Assembly (NCBI GenBank): GCA_007118445.1
Contig: SKRP01000248.1
Span: forward strand, 1 to 16,369
Length of the DNA: 16,369 nucleotides
Direction: 5' to 3'
Source of the DNA: Natronohydrobacter sp.
GTDB taxonomy: Bacteria > Pseudomonadota > Alphaproteobacteria > Rhodobacterales > Rhodobacteraceae
Shown here: positions 1 through 6,631 of the stretch, one piece after another
Layout of the letters: every line of letters begins with the position of its first letter
Numbering within the stretch: the stretch's first letter is position 1
The notes under the pieces: generated by a model
What the model was told of the DNA's origin: nothing
Seen by the model: the letters and a program-made list of their open reading frames with translations, nothing else
The model's database searches: none
Made by a program: the position numbers and the translations under genes

Positions 1-1433
1 AGCCGCACCGCGTAATCCTCGACGGTCTCATCCGTCCGCGACCCGTCCTTCTGCAGCACCTTGCGGGTATATTCATAGGCAAAGACCGGCTCGATCCCGG
101 AACTGACATTGCCCGCATAGAGGCTGATCGTGCCGGTAGGCGCGATCGAGGTAAGCAGCGCATTGCGGATACCATGCGCGCGGATCGCGTCGCGCAGGTC
201 TTCATCCATGGCCTGCATATTGGCCGAGCCCAGGAAGCCATCCGCCTCAAACAGCGGAAACGCCCCTTTTTCGCGCGCGAGATCAACGCTGGCCAGATAA
301 GCCGCCCGCGCAATGCGGCGCATCCAATCGTCCAGCTGCGCGACGGCCGCATCCGATCCATAGCGCAAGCCCACCATCAGCAGCGCATCCGCCAGCCCCG
401 TGACGCCAAGTCCGATGCGCCGCTTGGCCTGCGCTTCCTGGGCCTGCGCGTCGAGCGGGAAGCGGCTGGTATCGACCACATTATCCATCATCCGAACCGC
501 GACCCGCACCAGATCGTCGAGCGCGTCCCTGTCCAGCCGCGCCCCCGGCCCGAACGGATCGACAACCAGCCGCGCAAGGTTCACCGAACCCAGCAGGCAC
601 GCGCCATAGGGCGGCAAGGGCTGCTCCCCGCAAGGATTCGTCGCGGCAATCGTCTCGCAGTAATGCAGGTTATTGGCAGAATTGATCCGGTCGATGAAAA
701 TCACACCGGGTTCCGCATAATCATAGGTCGCGCGCATGATCCGGTTCCACAGATCGCGCGCCTGGACCGTCTGATAAACCTTGCCCTCAAAGACCAGATC
801 CCAGGGCCCGTCAGCCTTCACCGCCTCCATGAACGGGTCCGTCACCAGCACCGAGAGGTTGAACATGCGCAGCCGCGCTGCATCCTGCTTGGCCGCGATG
901 AACGCCTCGATATCAGGGTGATCACAGCGCATGGTCGCCATCATCGCGCCCCGGCGCGACCCCGCCGACATGATCGTGCGGCACATCGCATCCCAGACAT
1001 CCATGAAGGACAAGGGGCCAGAGGCATCCGCTGCCACCCCCTCCACCGGCGCGCCCCTGGGCCGGATGGTCGAGAAATCATAGCCGATCCCGCCGCCCTG
1101 CTGCATGGTAAGTGCTGCCTCTTTCAGCATCTCGAAAATGCCGCCCATCGAATCGGGGATCGTGCCCATCACGAAACAGTTGAACAACGTGACCGACCGC
1201 CCGGTCCCGGCCCCGGCGGTGATCCGGCCCGCAGGCAGGAATTTGAAATCTTCAAGTGCTGCATAAAACCGCTCTTCCCAAAGCTCGGGCGCATCCTCCA
1301 CTGCCGCCAGAGCGCGTGCGATGCGCCGCCAGCTATCCTCGACAGTCTGATCCAGCACAGTGCCATCCGCGGCTTTCAGACGGTATTTCATGTCCCAGAT
1401 CTGTTCGGCAATCGGGGCAGCAAAACGGCTCAT
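1..1433 (-). CDS. nrdJ: Adenosylcobalamin-dependent (class II) ribonucleoside-diphosphate reductase, N-terminal part (truncated by window edge)
   Basis: Reduces ribonucleotides to deoxyribonucleotides in the cytoplasm, using a thiyl radical generated from adenosylcobalamin, so it needs no oxygen. The visible 477 residues start MSRFAAPIAEQIWDMKYRLK and run off the left edge; I expect roughly 750 residues in this family. The redox cysteine is in FNCFVMG (Cys86), and the finger-loop motif NPCGEQPL (Cys268, Glu270, Asn266) carries the radical cysteine. The glycine-rich QQGGGIGYDF stretch (111-120) and the APTGTIS motif (431-437) fit the family. The start is the ATG at 1433, preceded by AAAGGAT at good distance; another ATG seven bases upstream is out of frame. 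It is transcribed divergently from the DUF1489 gene. The assignment to class II rather than class I rests on my recognition of close Rhodobacterales relatives; the family is sure, and the class is very likely. Confidence 0.93.
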   Translation of the reverse strand, partial: MSRFAAPIAEQIWDMKYRLKAADGTVLDQTVEDSWRRIARALAAVEDAPELWEERFYAALEDFKFLPAGRITAGAGTGRSVTLFNCFVMGTIPDSMGGIFEMLKEAALTMQQGGGIGYDFSTIRPRGAPVEGVAADASGPLSFMDVWDAMCRTIMSAGSRRGAMMATMRCDHPDIEAFIAAKQDAARLRMFNLSVLVTDPFMEAVKADGPWDLVFEGKVYQTVQARDLWNRIMRATYDYAEPGVIFIDRINSANNLHYCETIAATNPCGEQPLPPYGACLLGSVNLARLVVDPFGPGARLDRDALDDLVRVAVRMMDNVVDTSRFPLDAQAQEAQAKRRIGLGVTGLADALLMVGLRYGSDAAVAQLDDWMRRIARAAYLASVDLAREKGAFPLFEADGFLGSANMQAMDEDLRDAIRAHGIRNALLTSIAPTGTISLYAGNVSSGIEPVFAYEYTRKVLQKDGSRTDETVEDYAVR

Positions 1434-1445
1434 GGCGCATATCCT

Positions 1446-1472
1446 TTGGGGGCGTCGCAGCGAAGCCCCCAA
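1446..1472. repeat. Interrupted palindrome over the nrdJ start region (possible operator or RNA hairpin)
   Basis: The arms are TTGGGGGC (1446-1453) and GCCCCCAA (1465-1472). Inside them a second pair of arms, TCGC and GCGA, surrounds a single base, and one mismatch (1454/1464) lies between the inner and outer arms. The palindrome overlaps the nrdJ -10 box and the predicted transcription start, and it touches the ribosome binding site. If transcription starts near 1464 the full hairpin cannot form in the mRNA, which favours a DNA site. Confidence 0.5.
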
Positions 1473-1499
1473 GATAAGCCGCGCGCGCGCTTCGGTCAA
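1471..1499 (-). promoter_or_regulatory. Candidate nrdJ promoter
   Basis: On the minus strand a -35 box TTGACC (1494-1499) and a -10 box TATCTT (1471-1476) are separated by exactly 17 bp. Transcription would start near 1464, about 30 nt before the nrdJ ATG. An interrupted palindrome (1446-1472) covers the predicted start point. No cobalamin riboswitch fits in this short gap. Confidence 0.6.
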
Positions 1500-1504
1500 C
1501 GGCC

Positions 1505-1532
1505 TTGCCGCGCCGCGCAGGCCCGCTATAAC
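1505..1532 (+). promoter_or_regulatory. Candidate promoter for a leaderless DUF1489 mRNA
   Basis: A -35 box TTGCCG (1505-1510) and a -10 box TATAAC (1527-1532) have a 16-bp spacer. Six bases after the -10 box comes the A of the ATG at 1539, just where transcription should begin. The bases before the ATG are CCCCGCC, with no ribosome binding site. The -35 box lies 5 bp from that of the divergent nrdJ promoter. Confidence 0.6.
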
Positions 1533-1538
1533 CCCGCC

Positions 1539-1967
1539 ATGAGCATTGTGCATCTTGTCAAACTCTGCGTCGGTGCCGAACAGGTCGAGGATCTGATCCG
1601 CTGGCAACGCGACCCGCGCGCGCTGGGCCCGGACGGGCTGCCGCGCCATGTCACCCGCATGTGGCCCAAACGTGCGCAGGAAATCCTCAACGGCGGATCA
1701 CTCTACTGGGTGTTCAAGGGAAATCTGCTCGCCCGCCAGCGCATCCTGCGGCTCGACGAGGTGCCGGGCGGCAATGGGATCACCCGCTGCGGCATCGTGC
1801 TTGACCCACCTGTCATCCGCACTGCTGCGGCCCCCAAACGCCCGTTTCAGGGCTGGCGCTATTTGGCCCCGAAGGACGCGCCCCCTGACCTGCCGAAAGC
1901 GCGTGCAGGCGATGACACCCTGCCCCCGGAACTGGACGCCGCCCTGGCCGATCTGGGTCTGCGCTAA
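1539..1967 (+). CDS. DUF1489 family protein
   Basis: A 142-residue protein that I recognise as DUF1489, a family conserved in alphaproteobacteria and of unknown function. It begins MSIVHLVKLCVGAE and contains the well-kept stretches RHVTRMWPKRAQEIL (36-50), GGSLYWVFKG (52-61) and RCGIVLDP (83-90). The N-terminal half is basic with many Arg, Trp and Tyr residues. No signal peptide or membrane segment is seen, so it is probably cytoplasmic. The frame stays open far upstream, but that part is antisense to nrdJ and does not look like protein; the family start is the ATG at 1539. There is no ribosome binding site, and the mRNA is probably leaderless. It is convergent with ccdA, 38 bp between stops. 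The family call is confident; the function is unknown. Confidence 0.88.
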   Translation: MSIVHLVKLCVGAEQVEDLIRWQRDPRALGPDGLPRHVTRMWPKRAQEILNGGSLYWVFKGNLLARQRILRLDEVPGGNGITRCGIVLDPPVIRTAAAPKRPFQGWRYLAPKDAPPDLPKARAGDDTLPPELDAALADLGLR

Positions 1968-1971
1968 GCTG

Positions 1972-1994
1972 TCTTCATCTTGCCAAAAATACTC
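1972..1994 (-). repeat. 3'-end motif, short copy, after ccdA
   Basis: Read on the minus strand this is GAGTATTTTT followed by GGCAAGATGAAGA, beginning 11 nt after the ccdA stop. The same core, GCAAGATGAA, occurs after three other genes in the window. This copy lacks the G-run hairpin seen after dctD and the dehydrogenase gene. It lies in the convergent gap between the DUF1489 gene and ccdA. Confidence 0.6.
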
Positions 1995-2005
1995 AATACC
2001 CCGTT

Positions 2006-2758
2006 TCAGCCAATATTCTGCATCACGGGGAAAGTCTCCAGCAGCCACCAGCTGAAGGCCGAAAACGCCCCTGTGACCAGCGCAATCCCGACCGCGATCA
2101 ACAGCACGCCCATCGCTTTCTCGATCACACTCATATGAGGTTTCAGCCGGTTCATCAGCCCCATGGACCGCTGCACGAAAACAGCGGCCAGCAGAAACGG
2201 CAGCCCCAGCCCCAGCGCATAGACCCCCAACATGGCCGTGCCGCGCGTCACTGTGGCATCGGTCGCGGCCATGGTCAGGATCGCGCCCAGAACCGGCCCG
2301 ATACAGGGCGTCCAGCCAAAGGCAAAGGCCAGTCCAAGAATATAAGCGCCAAAGGCCGATCCGCCCCGGTCGCCTGCATCCAGCCGCGCCTCGCGCATCA
2401 GAAAGGGGATGCGGAACAGCCCCAGAAAATGCACCCCGAAGATGATCACCACCACGCCTGCAATCTGGCCGAACAGTTCCGCATTGCGCAGGAACAGATG
2501 CCCCATCGTCGAGGCCGTGAAGCCCAGAAGCAGAAAAACCGTCGACAGCCCCATGAAGAAAAACAACGCAGGCAGGATGGCGCGGCGCGAGGCATGGCCC
2601 TCCTCGCGCAACTCCTGCATGGAAATCCCGCCCATATAGGCCAGATAGGGCGGCACGATGGGCAGCACGCAAGGTGACAGGAAAGACAGGATCCCGGCCC
2701 CGAAGGCGATGAACAATGCGGCCATCAACCCTGCATCAAAGACATCAATTCCGAACAT
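2006..2758 (-). CDS. ccdA: Cytochrome c biogenesis protein CcdA (DsbD-type thiol:disulfide transmembrane reductase)
   Basis: A 250-residue inner-membrane protein of the CcdA/DsbD transmembrane family. It passes reducing equivalents from cytoplasmic thioredoxin to periplasmic thiol proteins that keep apocytochrome c (and sometimes other proteins) reduced. About six hydrophobic segments are visible. The two redox cysteines are in the family motifs SFLSPCVLPIVPPYLAYM (Cys30) and GWTPCIGPVLGAIL (Cys152). The length is normal for stand-alone CcdA, with no thioredoxin or periplasmic DsbD domain attached. The start is the ATG at 2758, preceded by AGGGG. It lies downstream of rne on the same strand, 128 bp away, with a strong hairpin between; no other cytochrome maturation gene is in the window. 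The exact client, for example CcmG, is an inference. Confidence 0.93.
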   Translation of the reverse strand: MFGIDVFDAGLMAALFIAFGAGILSFLSPCVLPIVPPYLAYMGGISMQELREEGHASRRAILPALFFFMGLSTVFLLLGFTASTMGHLFLRNAELFGQIAGVVVIIFGVHFLGLFRIPFLMREARLDAGDRGGSAFGAYILGLAFAFGWTPCIGPVLGAILTMAATDATVTRGTAMLGVYALGLGLPFLLAAVFVQRSMGLMNRLKPHMSVIEKAMGVLLIAVGIALVTGAFSAFSWWLLETFPVMQNIG

Positions 2759-2790
2759 CGCCCCTGCCTGCTCCGTGATCTTTGTTGCTT

Positions 2791-2819
2791 CAGATACGAC
2801 AGTGACGCCGGATCGTCAC
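2791..2819 (-). promoter_or_regulatory. Candidate ccdA promoter inside the rne-ccdA gap
   Basis: On the minus strand GTGACG (2814-2819) and TATCTG (2791-2796) are separated by 17 bp, which predicts a start near 2784 and a leader of about 26 nt. The -35 box is only a partial match and overlaps the perfect hairpin 2801-2835, so this is tentative. Confidence 0.35.
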
Positions 2820-2835
2820 CTGATCCGGCGTCACT
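2801..2835 (-). terminator. Perfect 14-bp hairpin after rne (terminator-like, or operator of ccdA)
   Basis: The arms AGTGACGCCGGATC (2801-2814) and its exact complement (2822-2835) enclose a 7-nt loop. The hairpin begins 51 nt after the rne stop on the minus strand. The bases that follow on that strand (GTCGTATCTG) are not a T-run, so it is not a textbook rho-independent terminator. It also overlaps the candidate ccdA -35 box and could be a protein-binding palindrome. Confidence 0.5.
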
Positions 2836-2886
2836 ATTGCGTGGTCTGCGGGAACATGTCGCAGCGCATATGCCCCCTCAGTTCGG

Positions 2887-5800
2887 TCAGCCGCGCGCGG
2901 ACCACCAGCCGCTGCGCTTGGGCCGGGCTCCGGATTCCGGCCTGTCGTCGCTTTCTTCGCGTTCATTTCCGGACCCGGATGCAGCTGGCGCGGGCGCTGC
3001 CACAGTTTCGGTCACGGAGGTTTCGGCATCATCAGCGACAGTGATATCATCTGCGGCCACCGGCATCGGACTGTCGCTCACAATCGCCCTGTCCGACCCT
3101 GCCGCAGCCGTTGCCATCTCGGCGGGCGCCGCGGTCGCGGGCGCTGCTGCTGCGTCCATTCCGGCAGACGCGGCTGTCTCTGTTTCCGTTGCGGGTGCCT
3201 GTGCCTCTGTCTGCGCATCGGGCACGGTCCCGGCTGCAGCGACCTCTGCCCCTGCCTGCGCATCCGTCCTGGGCGTTGCATCGGGGCCTGCCTCTGATGC
3301 CTCTGATGCCTTGTCACGAACCACGCCGTCCTCCTGCTGCCCGGCAGGGCTGACAGCCTCTGCAGGATCACGAGCCGGAGGCTCTGACGCGATCGCGGCC
3401 GCGTCACTCTGCGCTGTCGCTTCTGCCTCTGTCTCGGTTGCAGTCGCGACCGCAGCAGGTGCTGTATCGCTGGCCTCTGTTTGCGCTGGTATCGCAGAGC
3501 CAGTTTTGCGCCGTGACCGGGCCGGGGCCGCTTTCGGCGCAGGCACAACCTCAACGGGCGTTTCAGCCTCAACAGGATCGACGCGGGGCTCCCTGACATC
3601 GGGCGCAGTGTCGGCTTCGCCGCCGGTTTCAGCACCGATCCGACCCGTTTCCGCGCCCTTCTCTGATGCTGCGACCGGCGCGGCTGACCCGACATCGCTG
3701 TCGGGCGACAGATCGGTCCGGTCGGTCGACGCGGCTTCCTGCGAATGATCCTCTCCAGCCCCGTTCTGCCCGCCACCGCGCCGCCGCCTGCGCCGCCGCC
3801 GCTTCTTGCGCGGACCACCGTCACCCTCGCCCTGCGGGATATCCTGCACATCAGCAGGCGCGACAGCCGCGGGCTGTTCGGCCTCAGGCACCGTGACCTC
3901 CTGCTCTTCCTCCAGATCAGGCATCATGGTGGTGCTGATCGAAACCACCTCGCTGGCGGCAACCGGCACCCGTGTTGCGGTCTTGAATTTCTCGATCTCG
4001 AAATCCGGGCTGACCATGCGCGGATCGGCTTCCAGCCGCACCGCCATGCCATAGCGCGCCTCGATCTGCGCCAGATGCTCGCGCTTCTGGTTGATGATGA
4101 AATTCACCACCGCCGCAGGCGCGCGCACCAGCACTTCGCGCGACTTTCCGCGCGTGCCTTCTTCCTCGATCTGGCGCAGCACCGACAGGCCCATGCTGTC
4201 ATCCGACCGGATCAGGCCCGTGCCATGGCAATGCGGGCAAGGTTGTGTGGTGGCTTCCAACATCCCCGGACGCAAGCGCTGGCGGCTCATCTCCAACAGG
4301 CCGAAACCCGAAATCCGCCCGACCTGAATCCGCGCGCGGTCGTTTTTCAGCTTGTCTTTCAGCATCTTCTCGACAGCCGCGTTATTCTTGCGCTCTTCCA
4401 TGTCGATGAAGTCGATGACGATCAGCCCGGCCAGATCGCGCAGGCGCAACTGCCGCGCAATCTCTGCGGCCGCTTCGAGATTGGTCTTTACCGCCGTATC
4501 CTCGATCGAGCCTTCGCGAGTCGCCCGCCCCGAATTGATGTCGATCGCGACCAGTGCTTCCGTGATCCCGATCACGATATAGCCACCCGAGGGTAATTGC
4601 ACAGTCGGGTTGAACATGCCCGCCAGCGTGGTTTCGACCTGATAGCGCGCGAATAGCGGCATCGGGTCGGTATAGGATTTCACATTGCGGGCATGGGACG
4701 GCATGATCATCTTCATGAAGTCCTTGGCGGTGCGATACCCCGCCTCGCCCTCGACCAGCACCTCGTCGATATTCTTGCTGTACAAGTCACGGATCGACCG
4801 CTTGATCAGATCGCCCTCTTCATAGATCGGAGTCGGTGCGATGGATTTCAGCGTCAGATCACGAATCTGTTCCCAAAGCCGCAGCAGATACTCGTAATCG
4901 CGCTTGATCTCGGCCTTGGTGCGCTGCGCACCGGCAGTGCGGATAATCAGCCCCGCACCCTCGGGAACCTTGATTTCGCCTGCAATGGCCTTCAGCTTGG
5001 CGCGGTCGCTGGCATTGGTGATCTTGCGGCTGATCCCGCCACCGCGGGCCGTATTGGGCATCAGCACGCAGTAGCGCCCGGCAAGCGACAGATAGGTGGT
5101 CAGCGCCGCGCCCTTGTTGCCGCGCTCTTCCTTGACCACCTGCACCAGCATGATCTGGCGAACCTTGATCACTTCCTGGATCTTGTAGCGCTTCATCCGG
5201 GGTTTGCGGCGCGGGCGGATATCCTCGGCCTGCTCCCCATCCGAGACAGCTTCGATCCGGTCATCAATCTCGGTCGCATGGTCAGCGGCGCTGTAGGGTT
5301 CATCCTGATCAGCACCCGGCGTCGGTGCAGGGTCCTGCAGTTCCGCGCCATCAGATGCAGACACGACCTCGGTCTGTGCTGTTTCGGCCGGTTCCGCGTC
5401 AGACGCGGTCTCTTCATCTGCCGCCGACCCGGCATCAGCCTGCGCGACAGAAGCATCAGCCGGTATCGAAAAACCTTCGATCACATCATCGGTGTCGTCC
5501 CCGTCGGGCTCGACAATATCCATCCCGCTGATGTCACGGCTCTCGACCTGATCCGGTGCGCTGGCGCGCTCGGGTCTGGGGCCAGGCTTGCGCCGGTTTG
5601 ACGCGCGCTGCACAGTCTTGACGCCCTGCGCGCGCGGCGCGGGTTTCGCAATCTCTTCTTCCGGATCATCGGCCAGAGCGCGCTCTTCTTCCAGAAGAGC
5701 CGCCCGGTCAGCCGCCGGGATCTGGTAGTAGTCAGGGTGGATTTCATTGAAGGCAAGAAACCCGTGCCGGTTTCCGCCATAATCCACGAATGCCGCCTGC

Positions 5801-5961
5801 AGCGACGGCTCGACCCGTGTTACCTTTGCCAGGTAGATATTGCCCGCGAGCTGCCGCCGCGCGGCGGTCTCGAAATCAAATTCCTCGAGCTTGTTTCCAT
5901 CCACCACGACCACGCGGGTTTCTTCCGCATGCGTGGCATCGATCAGCATTTTCTGTGCCAT
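2887..5961 (-). CDS. rne: Ribonuclease E (RNase E/G family endoribonuclease)
   Basis: Endoribonuclease that starts mRNA decay and processes rRNA and other RNAs, and scaffolds the degradosome. The protein has 1024 residues, beginning MAQKMLIDATHAEETRVVVV. The S1 domain (about 37-95 and 255-320) is split by an acidic, disordered insert of about 160 residues. The catalytic core follows, with metal-binding Asp474 (AIDINSGRAT) and Asp517 (IDFIDMEER). The Zn-link is CPHCHGTG (Cys575, Cys578). All of these lie 171 residues later than their E. coli counterparts, so the core is intact. After residue 680 the protein is low-complexity, rich in Ala, Glu, Thr and Pro, with an arginine block (718-728) likely to bind RNA, and it ends SGWWSARG. 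The frame stays open upstream, but the family start is the ATG at 5961, with GGA nine bases before it. The C-terminal half shows no recognisable partner sites. Confidence 0.96.
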   Translation of the reverse strand: MAQKMLIDATHAEETRVVVVDGNKLEEFDFETAARRQLAGNIYLAKVTRVEPSLQAAFVDYGGNRHGFLAFNEIHPDYYQIPAADRAALLEEERALADDPEEEIAKPAPRAQGVKTVQRASNRRKPGPRPERASAPDQVESRDISGMDIVEPDGDDTDDVIEGFSIPADASVAQADAGSAADEETASDAEPAETAQTEVVSASDGAELQDPAPTPGADQDEPYSAADHATEIDDRIEAVSDGEQAEDIRPRRKPRMKRYKIQEVIKVRQIMLVQVVKEERGNKGAALTTYLSLAGRYCVLMPNTARGGGISRKITNASDRAKLKAIAGEIKVPEGAGLIIRTAGAQRTKAEIKRDYEYLLRLWEQIRDLTLKSIAPTPIYEEGDLIKRSIRDLYSKNIDEVLVEGEAGYRTAKDFMKMIMPSHARNVKSYTDPMPLFARYQVETTLAGMFNPTVQLPSGGYIVIGITEALVAIDINSGRATREGSIEDTAVKTNLEAAAEIARQLRLRDLAGLIVIDFIDMEERKNNAAVEKMLKDKLKNDRARIQVGRISGFGLLEMSRQRLRPGMLEATTQPCPHCHGTGLIRSDDSMGLSVLRQIEEEGTRGKSREVLVRAPAAVVNFIINQKREHLAQIEARYGMAVRLEADPRMVSPDFEIEKFKTATRVPVAASEVVSISTTMMPDLEEEQEVTVPEAEQPAAVAPADVQDIPQGEGDGGPRKKRRRRRRRRGGGQNGAGEDHSQEAASTDRTDLSPDSDVGSAAPVAASEKGAETGRIGAETGGEADTAPDVREPRVDPVEAETPVEVVPAPKAAPARSRRKTGSAIPAQTEASDTAPAAVATATETEAEATAQSDAAAIASEPPARDPAEAVSPAGQQEDGVVRDKASEASEAGPDATPRTDAQAGAEVAAAGTVPDAQTEAQAPATETETAASAGMDAAAAPATAAPAEMATAAAGSDRAIVSDSPMPVAADDITVADDAETSVTETVAAPAPAASGSGNEREESDDRPESGARPKRSGWWSARG

Positions 5962-6123
5962 TGAAATCCATTGCGCGCCCCCTGCCCGCCCATGATGCGG
6001 CTGCCGGTCCCGAAGGACAGGGCAACCAGGCATGAGAGCGGGCGCGAGCGTGACTTGTCTGAGAAGATGCCGGCCCGTTGCGCGCGCTGCATATACCCGG
6101 ATGCACAAGGCCGGGCCTTGTCA

Positions 6124-6294
6124 ACGTGCGGGGCAGTCTGCGCGTCTGAGCGGTCATCGTGTTTCCTGTTGCCCTGCACGTCTCATGCAGCGCGGTTCAT
6201 TCATTTGCCCGGATGGCTGGAACAGTCGTCTCGGGCGGCTCGGCCTTGCGGCCACTCCATCTGTCGCGGGGCGACGCGAGGGCGGTGAGCGCCC
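6124..6294 (-). promoter_or_regulatory. Candidate structured 5' leader of rne
   Basis: Within the 670 bp between rne and dctD there is no convincing gene, but there are clustered inverted repeats. Reading on the minus strand, GGGCG/CGCCC with a 5-nt loop (6280-6294) abuts TCGCG/CGCGA with a 6-nt loop (6264-6279). Then comes GGCC-GCAA-GGCC (6242-6253), which would close a GNRA tetraloop. Then a 12-position interrupted helix pairs 6170-6181 with 6124-6135 around 34 nt. A further short palindrome lies at 6106-6120. E. coli rne has a long structured leader used for autoregulation, and the position matches. One caution: the single mismatch in the long helix would be a G-U pair on the plus strand, so a plus-strand RNA is not excluded. 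Confidence 0.45.
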
Positions 6295-6379
6295 GTCAGC
6301 CCCGGCAGCGAAATCCGTTCGGGCCATCGCATTTGCACACGACACACCCTTACATGCCGACATTGCGGGGAAATGCAGG

Positions 6380-6409
6380 AAAATACAATCCTGTTTTTAC
6401 GCATGTGAA
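6380..6409 (-). promoter_or_regulatory. Candidate rne promoter
   Basis: This is the only clearly AT-rich stretch in the noncoding region. On the minus strand TTCACA (6404-6409) and TATTTT (6380-6385) have an 18-bp spacer. Starting near 6373, the leader would be about 410 nt, similar in scale to the long rne leader of E. coli. Confidence 0.45.
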
Positions 6410-6631
6410 GAAATCTGACCAGAAACCGGCATGCGCGCGACCCGCGAGCGCCAGCGCCGCGCCATCAGAACCGTCACACAAGCCAGATTCTGATCTGCAG
6501 GCCCTGCTCCGGGTTTCATCTTGCCCAAAATACTCCGGGGGGTCCGGGGGGCAGCGCCCCCCTTCCTGCCCACCGGACATGCATCCCGCGCAAGCGCCCT
6601 GTCACACCGGCATTGCGCGCGGAAAACCCGC
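6410..6631. other. Noncoding stretch between rne promoter and dctD end
   Basis: No gene is supported here. It holds a 3'-end repeat of dctD (6514-6562) and a small palindrome CAGAT-TCTG-ATCTG (6484-6497). A plus-strand open frame crosses it (6159-6641), but its translation is a low-quality mix rich in Pro, Ser and Arg with no family resemblance. Nothing else stands out. Confidence 0.5.
6514..6562 (-). repeat. 3'-end repeat with G-run hairpin, after dctD
   Basis: Read on the minus strand, 69 nt after the dctD stop, GGGGGGC-GCT-GCCCCCC forms a hairpin, followed by GGACCCCCC, then GGAGTATTTTGGGCAAGATG and AAA. The copy after the dehydrogenase gene (10619-10680) has the same hairpin and the same tail with two base changes. 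It may act as a terminator or a 3'-end processing and stability element. Confidence 0.65.

Noticed and set aside
174..1538. Long plus-strand open frame joined to the DUF1489 gene
   Set aside because: It is antisense to nrdJ; the translation is rich in Arg, His and Pro with no family resemblance, and the DUF1489 family start is at 1539.
1434..1538. Cobalamin riboswitch controlling nrdJ
   Set aside because: The gap is only 105 bp and is taken up by two promoters; the nrdJ leader would be about 30 nt, too short for a riboswitch.
2959..3780. Possible repeat-built or foreign insert in the 3' half of rne
   Set aside because: The low-complexity Ala/Glu/Thr coding stays in frame and is typical of disordered RNase E tails; short duplications such as SEASEA are too small to indicate insertion.
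5876..6157. A 93-codon minus-strand frame in the rne leader, overlapping the rne start, with AGGAAA before its ATG
   Set aside because: The composition is Arg/Ala/Pro-rich and unlike a protein family, and the second half is the rne coding sequence in another frame. A regulatory upstream frame cannot be ruled out.
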